The position numbers and the translations under genes were made by a program. From Fodinibius sp036381435 (GTDB lineage Bacteria > Bacteroidota > Rhodothermia > Balneolales > Balneolaceae), in NCBI GenBank assembly GCA_036381435.1, contig DASVCW010000035.1, forward strand, positions 1 through 64,000: a stretch of DNA of 64,000 nt. Direction: 5' to 3'. The notes under the pieces were generated by a model. The model was not told where the DNA came from, made no database searches, and saw only the letters and a program-made list of their open reading frames with translations. Shown here piece by piece: positions 44,649-52,121 of the stretch (its first letter is position 1; every line of letters starts with the position of its first letter).

Positions 44649-45464
44649 ATGCAATTTAAAAATATACAGGGCACAGACGTACCCGAAATAGGACTTGGAA
44701 CTCACAGGCTTCACAATAGAGAATGTTCAGATACAGTTAGAGCAGCACTGGAGATTGGTTATCGTCACATAGACACGGCTCAGATGTATAAAAATGAACG
44801 GGCAATTGGTAGTGCTATTGGCATATCAAACGTTCCCCGTGAAGATATTTTTCTTACCACTAAAATATGGCATACCAATCTTGCCGCGGATGATGTGCTG
44901 AAAAGCACGGAAACTTCTTTAAGAAATTTAGATACTCCTTATGTTGATCTGCTGATGATTCACTGGCCGAACGATCAGTATGATTTGCGCGCTACCATTG
45001 AATCGATGCTGGTACTGCGGGACCAGGGAAAAGCCATGAATATAGGGGTAAGCAATTTTCCGCTACCTTTGTTAAAAAAGGTGAACGATGAAATAAGGGC
45101 GCCTATTTTTTGTGAACAAGTCGAATTCCACCCTTTCATTGATCAGCTGGATTTGCTGGATTATGCTATCGAAAATGATATTTTGATTACCGCTTACAGC
45201 CCTCTGGCACAAGGTAAAGTAACCAAAAATAAAACTATACGTGAAATAGCTGAAAAGTATGATAAATCTCCTGCGCAAATTGCTTTACGCTGGCTGATAG
45301 AACAAGAAAACGTAGTTGCCATTCCTAAAGCATCAAGTGAAGAGCATCTCAAAGACAATTTCGAAATCTTCGACTTCTTTCTGGATGATGAAGATTTCGA
45401 TCGTATTGATCAGCTGGAAAAGGGAACGCGGCTGGTAAACCCCAGCTTCGCACCTAACTGGTGA
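44649..45464 (+). CDS. Aldo/keto reductase
   Basis: 271 residues, TIM-barrel NADPH-dependent reductase. The catalytic tetrad is intact: Asp and Tyr in HIDTAQMYKNE, Lys in LTTKIW, His in LMIHWP. The cofactor-binding region PKASSEEHLKDNF is present. Most similar by motif to the 2,5-diketo-D-gluconate reductase group, but the substrate is not fixed. Its role is probably general aldehyde reduction. It is convergent with the amidase across a tandem repeat. Confidence 0.88.
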   Translation: MQFKNIQGTDVPEIGLGTHRLHNRECSDTVRAALEIGYRHIDTAQMYKNERAIGSAIGISNVPREDIFLTTKIWHTNLAADDVLKSTETSLRNLDTPYVDLLMIHWPNDQYDLRATIESMLVLRDQGKAMNIGVSNFPLPLLKKVNDEIRAPIFCEQVEFHPFIDQLDLLDYAIENDILITAYSPLAQGKVTKNKTIREIAEKYDKSPAQIALRWLIEQENVVAIPKASSEEHLKDNFEIFDFFLDDEDFDRIDQLEKGTRLVNPSFAPNW

Positions 45465-45510
45465 GGTAGTTGTTCGTGTATTCGTTATTTGGAGAATCCC
45501 CCGGATTCTT

Positions 45511-45574
45511 CAACGAATCAACGAATCAACGAATCAACGAATCAACGAATCAACGAATCAACGAATCAACGAAT
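45511..45574. repeat. Tandem repeat (CAACGAAT)8
   Basis: Eight exact copies of the 8-base unit CAACGAAT in a row, between the convergent aldo/keto reductase and amidase genes. It touches the amidase stop codon (45574-45576). A hairpin, GAATCC/GGATTC, lies just before it. It is likely variable in length between strains. Confidence 0.95.
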
Positions 45575-47241
45575 CACCAATCCACAAACATTTCGGGATG
45601 CTTCTCGTGGAAATCAGTAGCCTGCTGGTATTGATAAGCTACGCTGAGCAAAGTGCCTTCATCAAACAAACCGCCGGTAAAAGTGATGCTGGTTGGCTGG
45701 CCTTCATCCGTAAAACCATTGGGAAGTACTACAGCAGGGTGACCCGTAAGATTAGTGATCAGCAGATTATTTGCGCCATAAGTGGGACAAACGTAAACAT
45801 CCACCTTCTGCATGAGTGAAGCCATTTTTTGAATGAGCACCTGTCGGGCACGGTTAGCCTGGATGTATTCTACAGCAGGAATGAAGCGCGCGGCACGAAA
45901 GAGATTGGGCCAGGCATTTTTCCCCTGACGGACCATTTCATCATCTCGGTTGCTTAGGGTGAGATCGCTAAAAGCAGCGGCAGCCTCGGCCGTGAGTAAA
46001 AAGCTCATCGACTCCGCAGGGTAATCGGGAAGCTCGATGGGAATTAATTCAGCCCCAAGCTTGCGAAGCTTAGCCAGGGTAAGGCTGTCCCGGCTTCGAT
46101 TATAATAATCACGCTCAAAAGAAGATTTCACATAACCGATTCTCAATTCGCTTATGTCAACATCAGGTTTGTAATTGAAAGGCAAATCAATCACACTTTG
46201 ATCCAATCCGTCGGGACCGTAAATGGCATTAAAAACGATGGCGGCGTCTTTCACCGAATGGGTGATGGGACCTACTTTATCCATGCTCCAGCTCAAGGCC
46301 ATTGCTCCATGACGGCTTACGCGTCCAAAAGTGGGACGCAAGCCCGTTGTGCCTGTTCGGTTAGAAGGAGATACAATCGAGCCTAAAGTTTCCGTACCGA
46401 TGGCAAAAGGGAAGAGTCCTGCCGCTGTTCCCGCTGCCGACCCCGCTGATGAGCCACTGGAGCCCTGTTCCAGATTCCATGGATTCCGCGTTTTCCCGCC
46501 AAACCAGACATCCCCGTAAGCCAGTGCGCCAAGCGTTGTTTTTGCCAGCAAAACCGCACCGGCTTCTTCCAGTTTTTTGGCTACTGTTGCCGTTTCATCG
46601 ATCACCTGATTTTTATAGGGTGTGGCTCCCCACGTAGTTTTATAACCTTTCACAGCAAACAGGTCTTTCAGTCCGTATGGAATACCGTGCAGCGGTCCCC
46701 GGTAGTTGCCGTTTGCCAGCTCTTCATCCATTTCCCGGGCCTGCTCAAGAGCCAGCTCTTCAGTAACTGTAATAATGGCTTTAAGCGTATCATCATAAGT
46801 TTTGATGCGATTAAGGAAGAATTTTGTAAGCTCAACAGAACTGATTTTACGTTGTTTGATGAGTGAAGCAAGTTCACTTACTGTATAAAAAGCAAGTTTT
46901 GAACGATCTTCGGGAAGCTCAGCATCAGTGGGAATATTCCAGTTTTCGGGCTTCTCCACTTTGTTAAATGTCTTGCCAACGGGAATGGGGTTAAAAATTA
47001 ACGCCGGCGGAACGGAGTTTTCAAGTTTGAGATCCCGAAGTGTTTTATATGCTTCACGGTTATTCTCCAGTTCTTCAAGCATTGAATCACGTTCAGCAGG
47101 AGTAAAGCTCAGTCCTAAAATATTTGCAGCCTGTTGAATATTTTGTGTAGTGATTTCAGATTGAAAAGCTCTTTGTACTCCGAATGCCACAATAAATCCC
47201 AGGGAAATACCCAGAAAAACGTATAAAATTTTAGCCCGCAT
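45574..47241 (-). CDS. Amidase signature family protein, membrane-anchored or secreted
   Basis: 555 residues. An N-terminal hydrophobic segment (about 4-24) suggests export or anchoring. The catalytic domain starts near 120 with the Ser-cisSer-Lys triad region: Lys in LHGIPYGLKDLFAV, the signature GSSGSSAGSAAGTAAGLFPF, and GTETLGSIVSPSNRTGTTGL. Such enzymes hydrolyse amide bonds in small molecules or peptides; the substrate is unknown. Standing alone, with a repeat at each end. The stop lies at the edge of the 8-base tandem repeat. Confidence 0.88.
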   Translation of the reverse strand: MRAKILYVFLGISLGFIVAFGVQRAFQSEITTQNIQQAANILGLSFTPAERDSMLEELENNREAYKTLRDLKLENSVPPALIFNPIPVGKTFNKVEKPENWNIPTDAELPEDRSKLAFYTVSELASLIKQRKISSVELTKFFLNRIKTYDDTLKAIITVTEELALEQAREMDEELANGNYRGPLHGIPYGLKDLFAVKGYKTTWGATPYKNQVIDETATVAKKLEEAGAVLLAKTTLGALAYGDVWFGGKTRNPWNLEQGSSGSSAGSAAGTAAGLFPFAIGTETLGSIVSPSNRTGTTGLRPTFGRVSRHGAMALSWSMDKVGPITHSVKDAAIVFNAIYGPDGLDQSVIDLPFNYKPDVDISELRIGYVKSSFERDYYNRSRDSLTLAKLRKLGAELIPIELPDYPAESMSFLLTAEAAAAFSDLTLSNRDDEMVRQGKNAWPNLFRAARFIPAVEYIQANRARQVLIQKMASLMQKVDVYVCPTYGANNLLITNLTGHPAVVLPNGFTDEGQPTSITFTGGLFDEGTLLSVAYQYQQATDFHEKHPEMFVDW

Positions 47242-47265
47242 AGCAGTAAGTTTGGTTATGATTAA

Positions 47266-47505
47266 TACCCCTAAATCCCCTAAAGGGGACTTTTGATGGG
47301 CCTTTAGGTTAATACCTTCAAATAAATTATCATTAATAAAATCTTAGGAGTTAAAACAACCTATAAGTGTCCGAAGGACCTTACAGCGTTGTTTCTCGTA
47401 GACGCTGACAGGAATCAGAAACCCTCCGATACGCTGTCAGGTCAACTTAAACTTCCAGCGTTTTTAATTAGAGCAACATAAGTCCCCTTTAGGGGATTTA
47501 GGGGT
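47266..47505. repeat. MITE-like element with 26-base inverted ends
   Basis: Left end ACCCCTAAATCCCCTAAAGG and right end matching its complement (CCTTTAGGGGATTTAGGGGT) are near perfect inverted repeats about 240 bases apart. Each end can itself fold (CCCCT/AGGGG). The interior contains the second copy of the CGTAGACGCTG repeat (47397-47446). It lies upstream of the first cobalamin riboswitch. No coding capacity. Confidence 0.75.
47397..47446. repeat. Dispersed repeat CGTAGACGCTG..ACGCTGTCAGGTCAAC, copy 2
   Basis: CGTAGACGCTGACAGGAATC, then ACGCTGTCAGGTCAAC. It matches 3241-3283 closely apart from a few substitutions and about seven extra bases. It is nested inside the MITE-like element. Confidence 0.55.
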
Positions 47506-47647
47506 CAATAAAACTGTAATCTAATCTACTCATAAAACTCAGAAAATCAAGATCAATCAGTCGATTTACATTCAATCCTTCAACCATTTCCAAATTACCA
47601 AGAATACTCTTATCATTAGCATTCACTTTAACTTACTGATTCATTCG

Positions 47648-47909
47648 CGGTCGCTTTGCTGAAACAGGCAAGGCGTTAAAAGGGAATCCGGTGAGCCTCC
47701 CGAGTCTTCGGGAGGAAAGTCCGGAGCAGTCCCCGCTGCTGTAATTCCCCGCACGTAACTCAAAAAGTACGTGCGATTTTTGATCCTAATCTTTACCACT
47801 CTCGTTTTTAACAAATATTAATTGTTATGTGCGGGGGGAAGGTTATCAAAAAGGGAAGAGCCAGAAGACCTGCCGTAATGATGACGGAAAAGCTTTCGGG
47901 AGAAAAGCT
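47648..47909 (+). promoter_or_regulatory. Cobalamin riboswitch upstream of btuF
   Basis: The aptamer core contains AAAAGGGAATCCGGTGAG, GTCCGGAGCAGTCCCCGC, TGCTGTAA and the B12 box AGCCAGAAGACCTGCC (47859-47874). A small hairpin, AGCTTTCGGGAGAAAAGC (47891-47908), follows 16 bases later and is shared exactly with the second riboswitch. Its loop CGGG can pair with the CCCCG loop of the core, the usual L5-L13 kissing interaction. It ends seven bases before the btuF ATG, so control is probably over translation. A stem with CCTCCCGA/TCGGGAGG in a peripheral arm is also visible. Confidence 0.92.
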
Positions 47910-47915
47910 GCACCA

Positions 47916-49097
47916 ATGTCATACAATTCTCTTTATCACTTCAAGACTAATATACTCATCGTCATTTGCGCGATGTTTTTTTTAAGCGGCTGCCGTTCTT
48001 CATCGGAAAAGCCACGAACAACAAATCTTGATGCACAAGTAGTCTCTTTTCAGCATAAAGTTCATGCAAAATATGCTGAGGGATTTCGCATCAGCTACCA
48101 CAAAAATTACAAACTGCTGGAGATTTTAAATCCTTTTCTTGGTCAAGCTGATACCCTGCGCTATGCCTTAATTCCCAGAAAATTGGCGGATCAGATAGAA
48201 GTGCCAAATGCCCTTGAAATCCCCATTCCGGTACGCAGCATGATCGCCACTTCCACAACACATATCGGTCTCACTCAAATGTTGAATGCAAATGAGGTTA
48301 TCAAAGGCATGATAGGAGCAGAATATGTTTACAGCAAAGACATCAGGCAGCGGATTAAGCAGGGAAAAATCGTGCCTTTTCCCATGGGTGAGATCAATAA
48401 AGAACGAATATTAGTCATGCAGCCGGACCTGATTATGCTTTCTGCCGGACAATCATCACAGCTCGACAATTACCGCGTGTTGATGAATTCCGGAATCAAC
48501 ATTTTGCCCAATGCCGAATGGCTGGAAACCACGCCGCTGGGCAAAGCGGAATGGGTGAAGGTGATGGCGGCTTTGCTGAATAAGGAAAAGCTTGCCAATA
48601 AAAAATTCCAGGCTGTAGCCGAGCGATACCAGGAGCTTAAAAAGGCTGTAAAGAATGTAGAGGAAAAGCCGCTGGTGATTAACAATCTGCCCTTCAAGGG
48701 AGCCTGGTTCGTTTCAGGCGGGAATAGTTATTTTGCCCGTCTTTTAAAAGATGCCAGAGCAAATTATCCCTGGTTTGATACGGAAAAGACGGGCGGACTT
48801 CGGTTAGGTTTTGAAACTATTTATGAAATTGGTTTGCGGGCTGATGTCTGGATGAATCCCGGCACGGCTACAACGAAGGAAGAAATCTTAGCTGTTGATC
48901 CAAGACTCAAAGCTTTTAAGCCCTTCAAAACGGGTGAGATTTATAACCGGAATAAACGGATGAGGCCCTCGGGGGGAAATGACATCTGGGAATCAGGCGT
49001 AGTGCATCCCGAAATTGTACTGGCCGATTTAATCAAAATCTTTCACCCCGAAATTCTGCCGGACCATGAACTCTATTACTATCAAAAAGTGGAATGA
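47916..49097 (+). CDS. btuF: Cobalamin ABC transporter substrate-binding lipoprotein
   Basis: 393 residues. A hydrophobic signal ending in FFLSGC marks a lipoprotein with lipid on the Cys. The mature part is a class III periplasmic binding protein of the BtuF/FecB type: ATSTTHIGLTQMLNANEVIKG, VMQPDLIMLSAGQSSQLDNY, GWMNPG-like VWMNPGTATTKEE, and a C-terminal VVHPEIVLADLIKIFHPE. Directly behind a cobalamin riboswitch and before the permease and ATPase, so B12 (or a precursor) is the likely cargo. The frame is open upstream through the riboswitch from 47829, but those codons are aptamer RNA, so ATG 47916 is preferred. Confidence 0.88.
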   Translation: MSYNSLYHFKTNILIVICAMFFLSGCRSSSEKPRTTNLDAQVVSFQHKVHAKYAEGFRISYHKNYKLLEILNPFLGQADTLRYALIPRKLADQIEVPNALEIPIPVRSMIATSTTHIGLTQMLNANEVIKGMIGAEYVYSKDIRQRIKQGKIVPFPMGEINKERILVMQPDLIMLSAGQSSQLDNYRVLMNSGINILPNAEWLETTPLGKAEWVKVMAALLNKEKLANKKFQAVAERYQELKKAVKNVEEKPLVINNLPFKGAWFVSGGNSYFARLLKDARANYPWFDTEKTGGLRLGFETIYEIGLRADVWMNPGTATTKEEILAVDPRLKAFKPFKTGEIYNRNKRMRPSGGNDIWESGVVHPEIVLADLIKIFHPEILPDHELYYYQKVE

Positions 49098-49131
49098 TGG
49101 CAAAAAAAATGTAATCAAATTTAAGTTTAGT

Positions 49132-49269
49132 TGTCATCCCGAGGAATTCAGTGTTTTTCTGAATGACGAGGGATCTCAAATGTAATAAAGGTAAATACTC
49201 GAATTAAAGAAAGCAGCCATAACAGCGCTTGAGATCCCTCACCCCAGAAAGCGGGGATTCGGGATGACA
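49132..49269. repeat. TGTCATCCCGA..TCGGGATGACA palindromic element
   Basis: Both ends read inward as TGTCATCCCGA, then a variable hairpin (GAATTCAG/CTGAAT-type on the left, CCCCGC/CTGGGG-type on the right), then GAGGGATCTCAA. The middle is AT-rich. It is the same family as 22211-22316. It sits between btuF and btuC inside the B12 transport operon, whose transcript must pass through it. Confidence 0.8.
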
Positions 49270-49310
49270 GAGAGAGTTGCTTGATTCTGCAACAAATTGA
49301 TTAGTGCCTA

Positions 49311-50384
49311 ATGCTCAAACAAACCACACATATCTCAGCAGCTAAACCGGCCATTCGTCCGCTTTATCTCGCATTGCTCATCGTCGGAATGTTGTTCCTT
49401 TTTTTAGTGAACATTGCCCTCGGTTCGGTTGATATTCCCCTGAATGAGATTATTCAAATTCTACTTGGGGGAGAAGCAAGCCGCGAAGCGTGGCAAAAAA
49501 TTGTGATGAATATTCGTATTCCGCGGGCAGTGACAGGTATTTTAGCAGGTAGTGCCCTTTCAGTAGGCGGGCTCCAAATGCAGACGTTGTTTCGCAATCC
49601 ACTGGCAGGTCCCTCGGTTTTGGGCATTACCGCGGGGGCGAGTTTAGGCGTTGCTATTGTAATGCTGGCATCAGGAACGATAACTACTATTTTTGCTATT
49701 CAACAGCTTTCAGTTTTAGGAAGCTGGCTCATCATCGGTGCCGCAAGTTTAGGCTCAGCCGCTGTCTTTCTGCTTATTCTGGTCATTTCATTCAAAATTC
49801 GCGACAACGTAACGCTGCTTATCATCGGTTTGATGATCGCCAATGTTACCATCGCTATGGTCAGTATTTGGCAATATTTTAGTAATCCTGAGCAGATACA
49901 GGATTATCTTATCTGGACCTTCGGCAGCCTCGGGGGCGTTCCTTTCAGGCAACTCTGGATTTTGGGATTGGTAGTTTTAGTTGGCACTATCATCGCTTTC
50001 GGGCTGTCGAAATCTCTCAACGGATTTTTACTGGGTGAAAACTACGCCCAAAGCATGGGGCTTTCTGTCAATGCTACCCGTATCTGGATCATCCTGAGTA
50101 CCAGCTTACTGGCAGGCGGTATCACCGCTTTTTGCGGTCCTATCGGGTTTGTGGGTATCGCTGTGCCCCATTTAACGCGTTCCCTTTTTGGCACCAATGA
50201 TCACCGCGTTCTCATTCCCGCCACTTTTTTAATGGGAGCCATACTTTTGCTGGCTTGTGATATCATCGCCCAGGTTCCCGGCAGCATCACCACACTTCCC
50301 ATCAGCGCCGTTACTTCGCTGGTCGGTTCACCGGTGGTAATTTGGGTGATTATCAAGCGTAAAAACCTGCAAGCTTCTTTTTGA
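49311..50384 (+). CDS. btuC: FecCD-type cobalamin ABC permease
   Basis: 357 residues with about ten membrane helices. Family motifs: RIPRAVTGILAGSALSVGGLQMQTLFRNPLAGP, split here as RIPRAV and GGLQMQTLFRNPLAGP, ITAGASLG near the N-terminus, and GPIGFVGIAVPHLTR near the C-terminus. It is the transmembrane dimer of a BtuCD-type importer. The stop overlaps the ATPase start by one base (TGATG). Confidence 0.92.
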   Translation: MLKQTTHISAAKPAIRPLYLALLIVGMLFLFLVNIALGSVDIPLNEIIQILLGGEASREAWQKIVMNIRIPRAVTGILAGSALSVGGLQMQTLFRNPLAGPSVLGITAGASLGVAIVMLASGTITTIFAIQQLSVLGSWLIIGAASLGSAAVFLLILVISFKIRDNVTLLIIGLMIANVTIAMVSIWQYFSNPEQIQDYLIWTFGSLGGVPFRQLWILGLVVLVGTIIAFGLSKSLNGFLLGENYAQSMGLSVNATRIWIILSTSLLAGGITAFCGPIGFVGIAVPHLTRSLFGTNDHRVLIPATFLMGAILLLACDIIAQVPGSITTLPISAVTSLVGSPVVIWVIIKRKNLQASF

Positions 50385-51436
50385 TGAAACCTGAAGCCAT
50401 CATATCAACCCAAGATTTAGAGATCGGTTTTCCGGCAAGGGCAGGACGGCCTTCACCCAAAACAGTGGCTTCGCAAATAAACGTAGCTTTAAACAGGGGT
50501 GAAGTAGTTTGTCTCTTAGGCCCAAATGGCTCTGGAAAATCAACGCTCATCCGAACACTTTCGGGACTTCATGCTCCGCTTGATGGCAGTATTCAACTTG
50601 CGGGAAAAGAACTTTCGGCATTCAGCGCTAAAGAAAAAGCGAGAAAAATAAGCACTGTGCTTACTGATCGCATTATCGTGGGAAATCTGAGCGTTTATGA
50701 ATTAATTTCCTTTGGACGTACACCCTACACGGGCTGGTTCGGATCGCTCCGCAAAAGGGATGAAGAGATTATTCAGACGGCGATTAAATCAACCGGAATC
50801 GAAGCATTTATTGACCGGGATGTGCTTCGTCTCAGTGACGGTGAGCGCCAAAAAGTGATGATAGCACGAGCTTTGGCACAAGATACTCCCGTTATTTTGC
50901 TGGATGAACCCACTGCCCATCTGGATTTGCCAAACCGGGTTGAAATTATTCGGTTGTTGCGAAAGCTGTCGCATGAAACGCAGAAAGGAATTTTGCTTTC
51001 AACCCACGAACTGGATTTAGCGCTCAGAGCTGCCGATAGTTTATGGCTGATGGGAAGTGATGGAAAAGTAATTACGGGAACCCCCGAGGATCTGGTTTTA
51101 GAAGGCTCATTTGAATCCGTCTTTGCCCGCGACAGTTTCGATTTCGACCGCAGTACGGGTTCGTTTACCCTACATCAACCCACCAAACAAACGGTTTATA
51201 TTTCGGGTGATGCAGTTGCCAAGTTCTGGACCCGCCGGGCATTGGAAAGGGAAGGATATAGGATGGCTGAATCGAGAGAAGCCGAGTTGAAGATTGAAAT
51301 TTTGCAGGGGCATGAGCCCCGAAAGTGTCGGGGCGCCAGTTTAGGTGATGGTTTTCTATGGAAGGCTTCAACCGGAGAAAGGGAATTTTCATGTTCATCA
51401 ATCAAGGAATTGATAACTGGACTTCGGCAAATGTAG
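50384..51436 (+). CDS. btuD: Cobalamin ABC transporter ATPase with extra C-terminal domain
   Basis: 350 residues from ATG 50384 (an upstream TTG adds one). ATPase domain about 1-250: Walker A GPNGSGKST, signature LSDGERQK, Walker B VILLDEPTAHLD, switch His in LSTHELDLA. The FecE/BtuD family is usually about 250-270 residues; here roughly 95 residues follow the ATPase (from about 255), with VYISGDAVAKFWTRRALERE, possibly a small alpha-beta domain. Its function is unknown; a cobalamin- or partner-sensing role is conceivable. Translation is coupled to btuC. Confidence 0.9.
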   Translation: MKPEAIISTQDLEIGFPARAGRPSPKTVASQINVALNRGEVVCLLGPNGSGKSTLIRTLSGLHAPLDGSIQLAGKELSAFSAKEKARKISTVLTDRIIVGNLSVYELISFGRTPYTGWFGSLRKRDEEIIQTAIKSTGIEAFIDRDVLRLSDGERQKVMIARALAQDTPVILLDEPTAHLDLPNRVEIIRLLRKLSHETQKGILLSTHELDLALRAADSLWLMGSDGKVITGTPEDLVLEGSFESVFARDSFDFDRSTGSFTLHQPTKQTVYISGDAVAKFWTRRALEREGYRMAESREAELKIEILQGHEPRKCRGASLGDGFLWKASTGEREFSCSSIKELITGLRQM

Positions 51437-51551
51437 GTCGGGTTGCTAACCCGACGCCTGCTTTTATAGAATAGTGAAAGAATTTAAGCCTGTCAAAAAA
51501 CTCTTAGCTTCAATTAAAATTGTCTTTGACGGTTTGGCAAACCGTCCTACA
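51432..51551. repeat. TGTAGG..CCTACA palindromic element
   Basis: The left end TGTAGGTCGGGTTGCTAACC and right end (complement TGTAGGACGGTTTGCCAAAC) are inverted; each also folds on itself (GTCGGGTT/AACCCGAC and GACGGTTT/AAACCGTC). About 120 bases between btuD and the btuB promoter. Overlaps the last codons of btuD by five bases. Confidence 0.75.
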
Positions 51552-51569
51552 TAATTTCTATCTTTCCCT

Positions 51570-51600
51570 TTTGAAATAACCCCAACACTCTCTATCTTTT
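51570..51600 (+). promoter_or_regulatory. btuB: Bacteroidota-type promoter before the btuB riboswitch
   Basis: TTTG, 19 bases, TATCTTTT. The -33 box is perfect and the -7 box matches TAnnTTTG at all but the last base. Transcription would start a few bases downstream, exactly where the second riboswitch begins. Confidence 0.6.
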
Positions 51601-51604
51601 GACG

Positions 51605-52009
51605 TGCATTGGTTTCTGTCCCGTCCCGACAACAATCGGGAGGGACGAATTAAAAGGGAATCCGGTGAAAAGCCGGAGCATTCCCCGATGCTGTAAGTTC
51701 TATCGCACATAAATAAAAATATGTGCAGTTTTTGATTCTAATCTGTTAACCACTCCTGTTTAGTTGCGGGGGGAAGGTTGTCAAAAAAGGAACGAGCCAG
51801 AAGACCTGCCACTGCAAGGAGCCTTTCGGATTTAGGGAATCGTAATGAGGCGAGCGGAAAATCGAGGATAGATTTTCGATCATTTGAGTTGAATAGTACA
51901 ACTATTGAACGAAAATGATAGGAAATATAGACCGATTTTATGCCGCCGCAGTAGATTATTCCTAAGTCTGAAAGGCTCCTGAACATTCGTAGCTTTCGGG
52001 AGAAAAGCG
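51605..52009 (+). promoter_or_regulatory. Cobalamin riboswitch upstream of btuB, interrupted by a palindrome
   Basis: The core shows GTGCATTGGTTTC, AAAAGGGAATCCGGTG, AAGCCGGAGCATTCCCCGA, TGCTGTAA and the B12 box AGCCAGAAGACCTGCC (51795-51810). The regulatory hairpin AGCTTTCGGGAGAAAAGC (51991-52008) is identical to that of the first riboswitch, but it lies 180 bases beyond the B12 box instead of 16. The extra length is a 162-base palindrome. The hairpin is followed nine bases later by an ATG that opens a 24-codon leader frame before btuB. Confidence 0.9.
51818..51979. repeat. 162-base imperfect palindrome inside the btuB riboswitch
   Basis: The ends GGAGCCTTTCGGATTTAGG and CCTAAGTCTGAAAGGCTCC are near perfect complements. 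Inner parts continue the same stem: GAAAATCG with CGATTTTA, ATCATTT with AAATGAT, and GTTGAATAGT with ACTATTGAAC at the tip. The whole segment can fold as one long hairpin. It looks like an insertion between aptamer and expression platform. Confidence 0.8.
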
Positions 52010-52017
52010 AAGAATAA

Positions 52018-52092
52018 ATGTCGTCCCGAATGCTATCGGGACGTATTTATACCTTCCTTCTTGATATCCCAAAGGTGCGGGTGATGAATTAA
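52018..52092 (+). other. Possible 24-codon leader peptide before btuB
   Basis: An ATG nine bases after the riboswitch hairpin opens MSSRMLSGRIYTFLLDIPKV and stops at TAA 52090-52092, about 30 bases before btuB. Its position relative to the hairpin mirrors that of the btuF start in riboswitch 1. A local hairpin (GTCCCG/CGGGAC) lies within it. It may be chance. Confidence 0.3.
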
Positions 52093-52121
52093 ATCATCAT
52101 TTGTAACCTAATATATCACTC

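Noticed and set aside
45511..45574. CRISPR-like repeat array
   Set aside because: The units are 8 bases, contiguous and without spacers; it is a simple tandem repeat.
47829..47915. Long N-terminal extension of btuF
   Set aside because: These codons are the 3' part of the cobalamin riboswitch, including the B12 box; the lipoprotein signal begins after ATG 47916.
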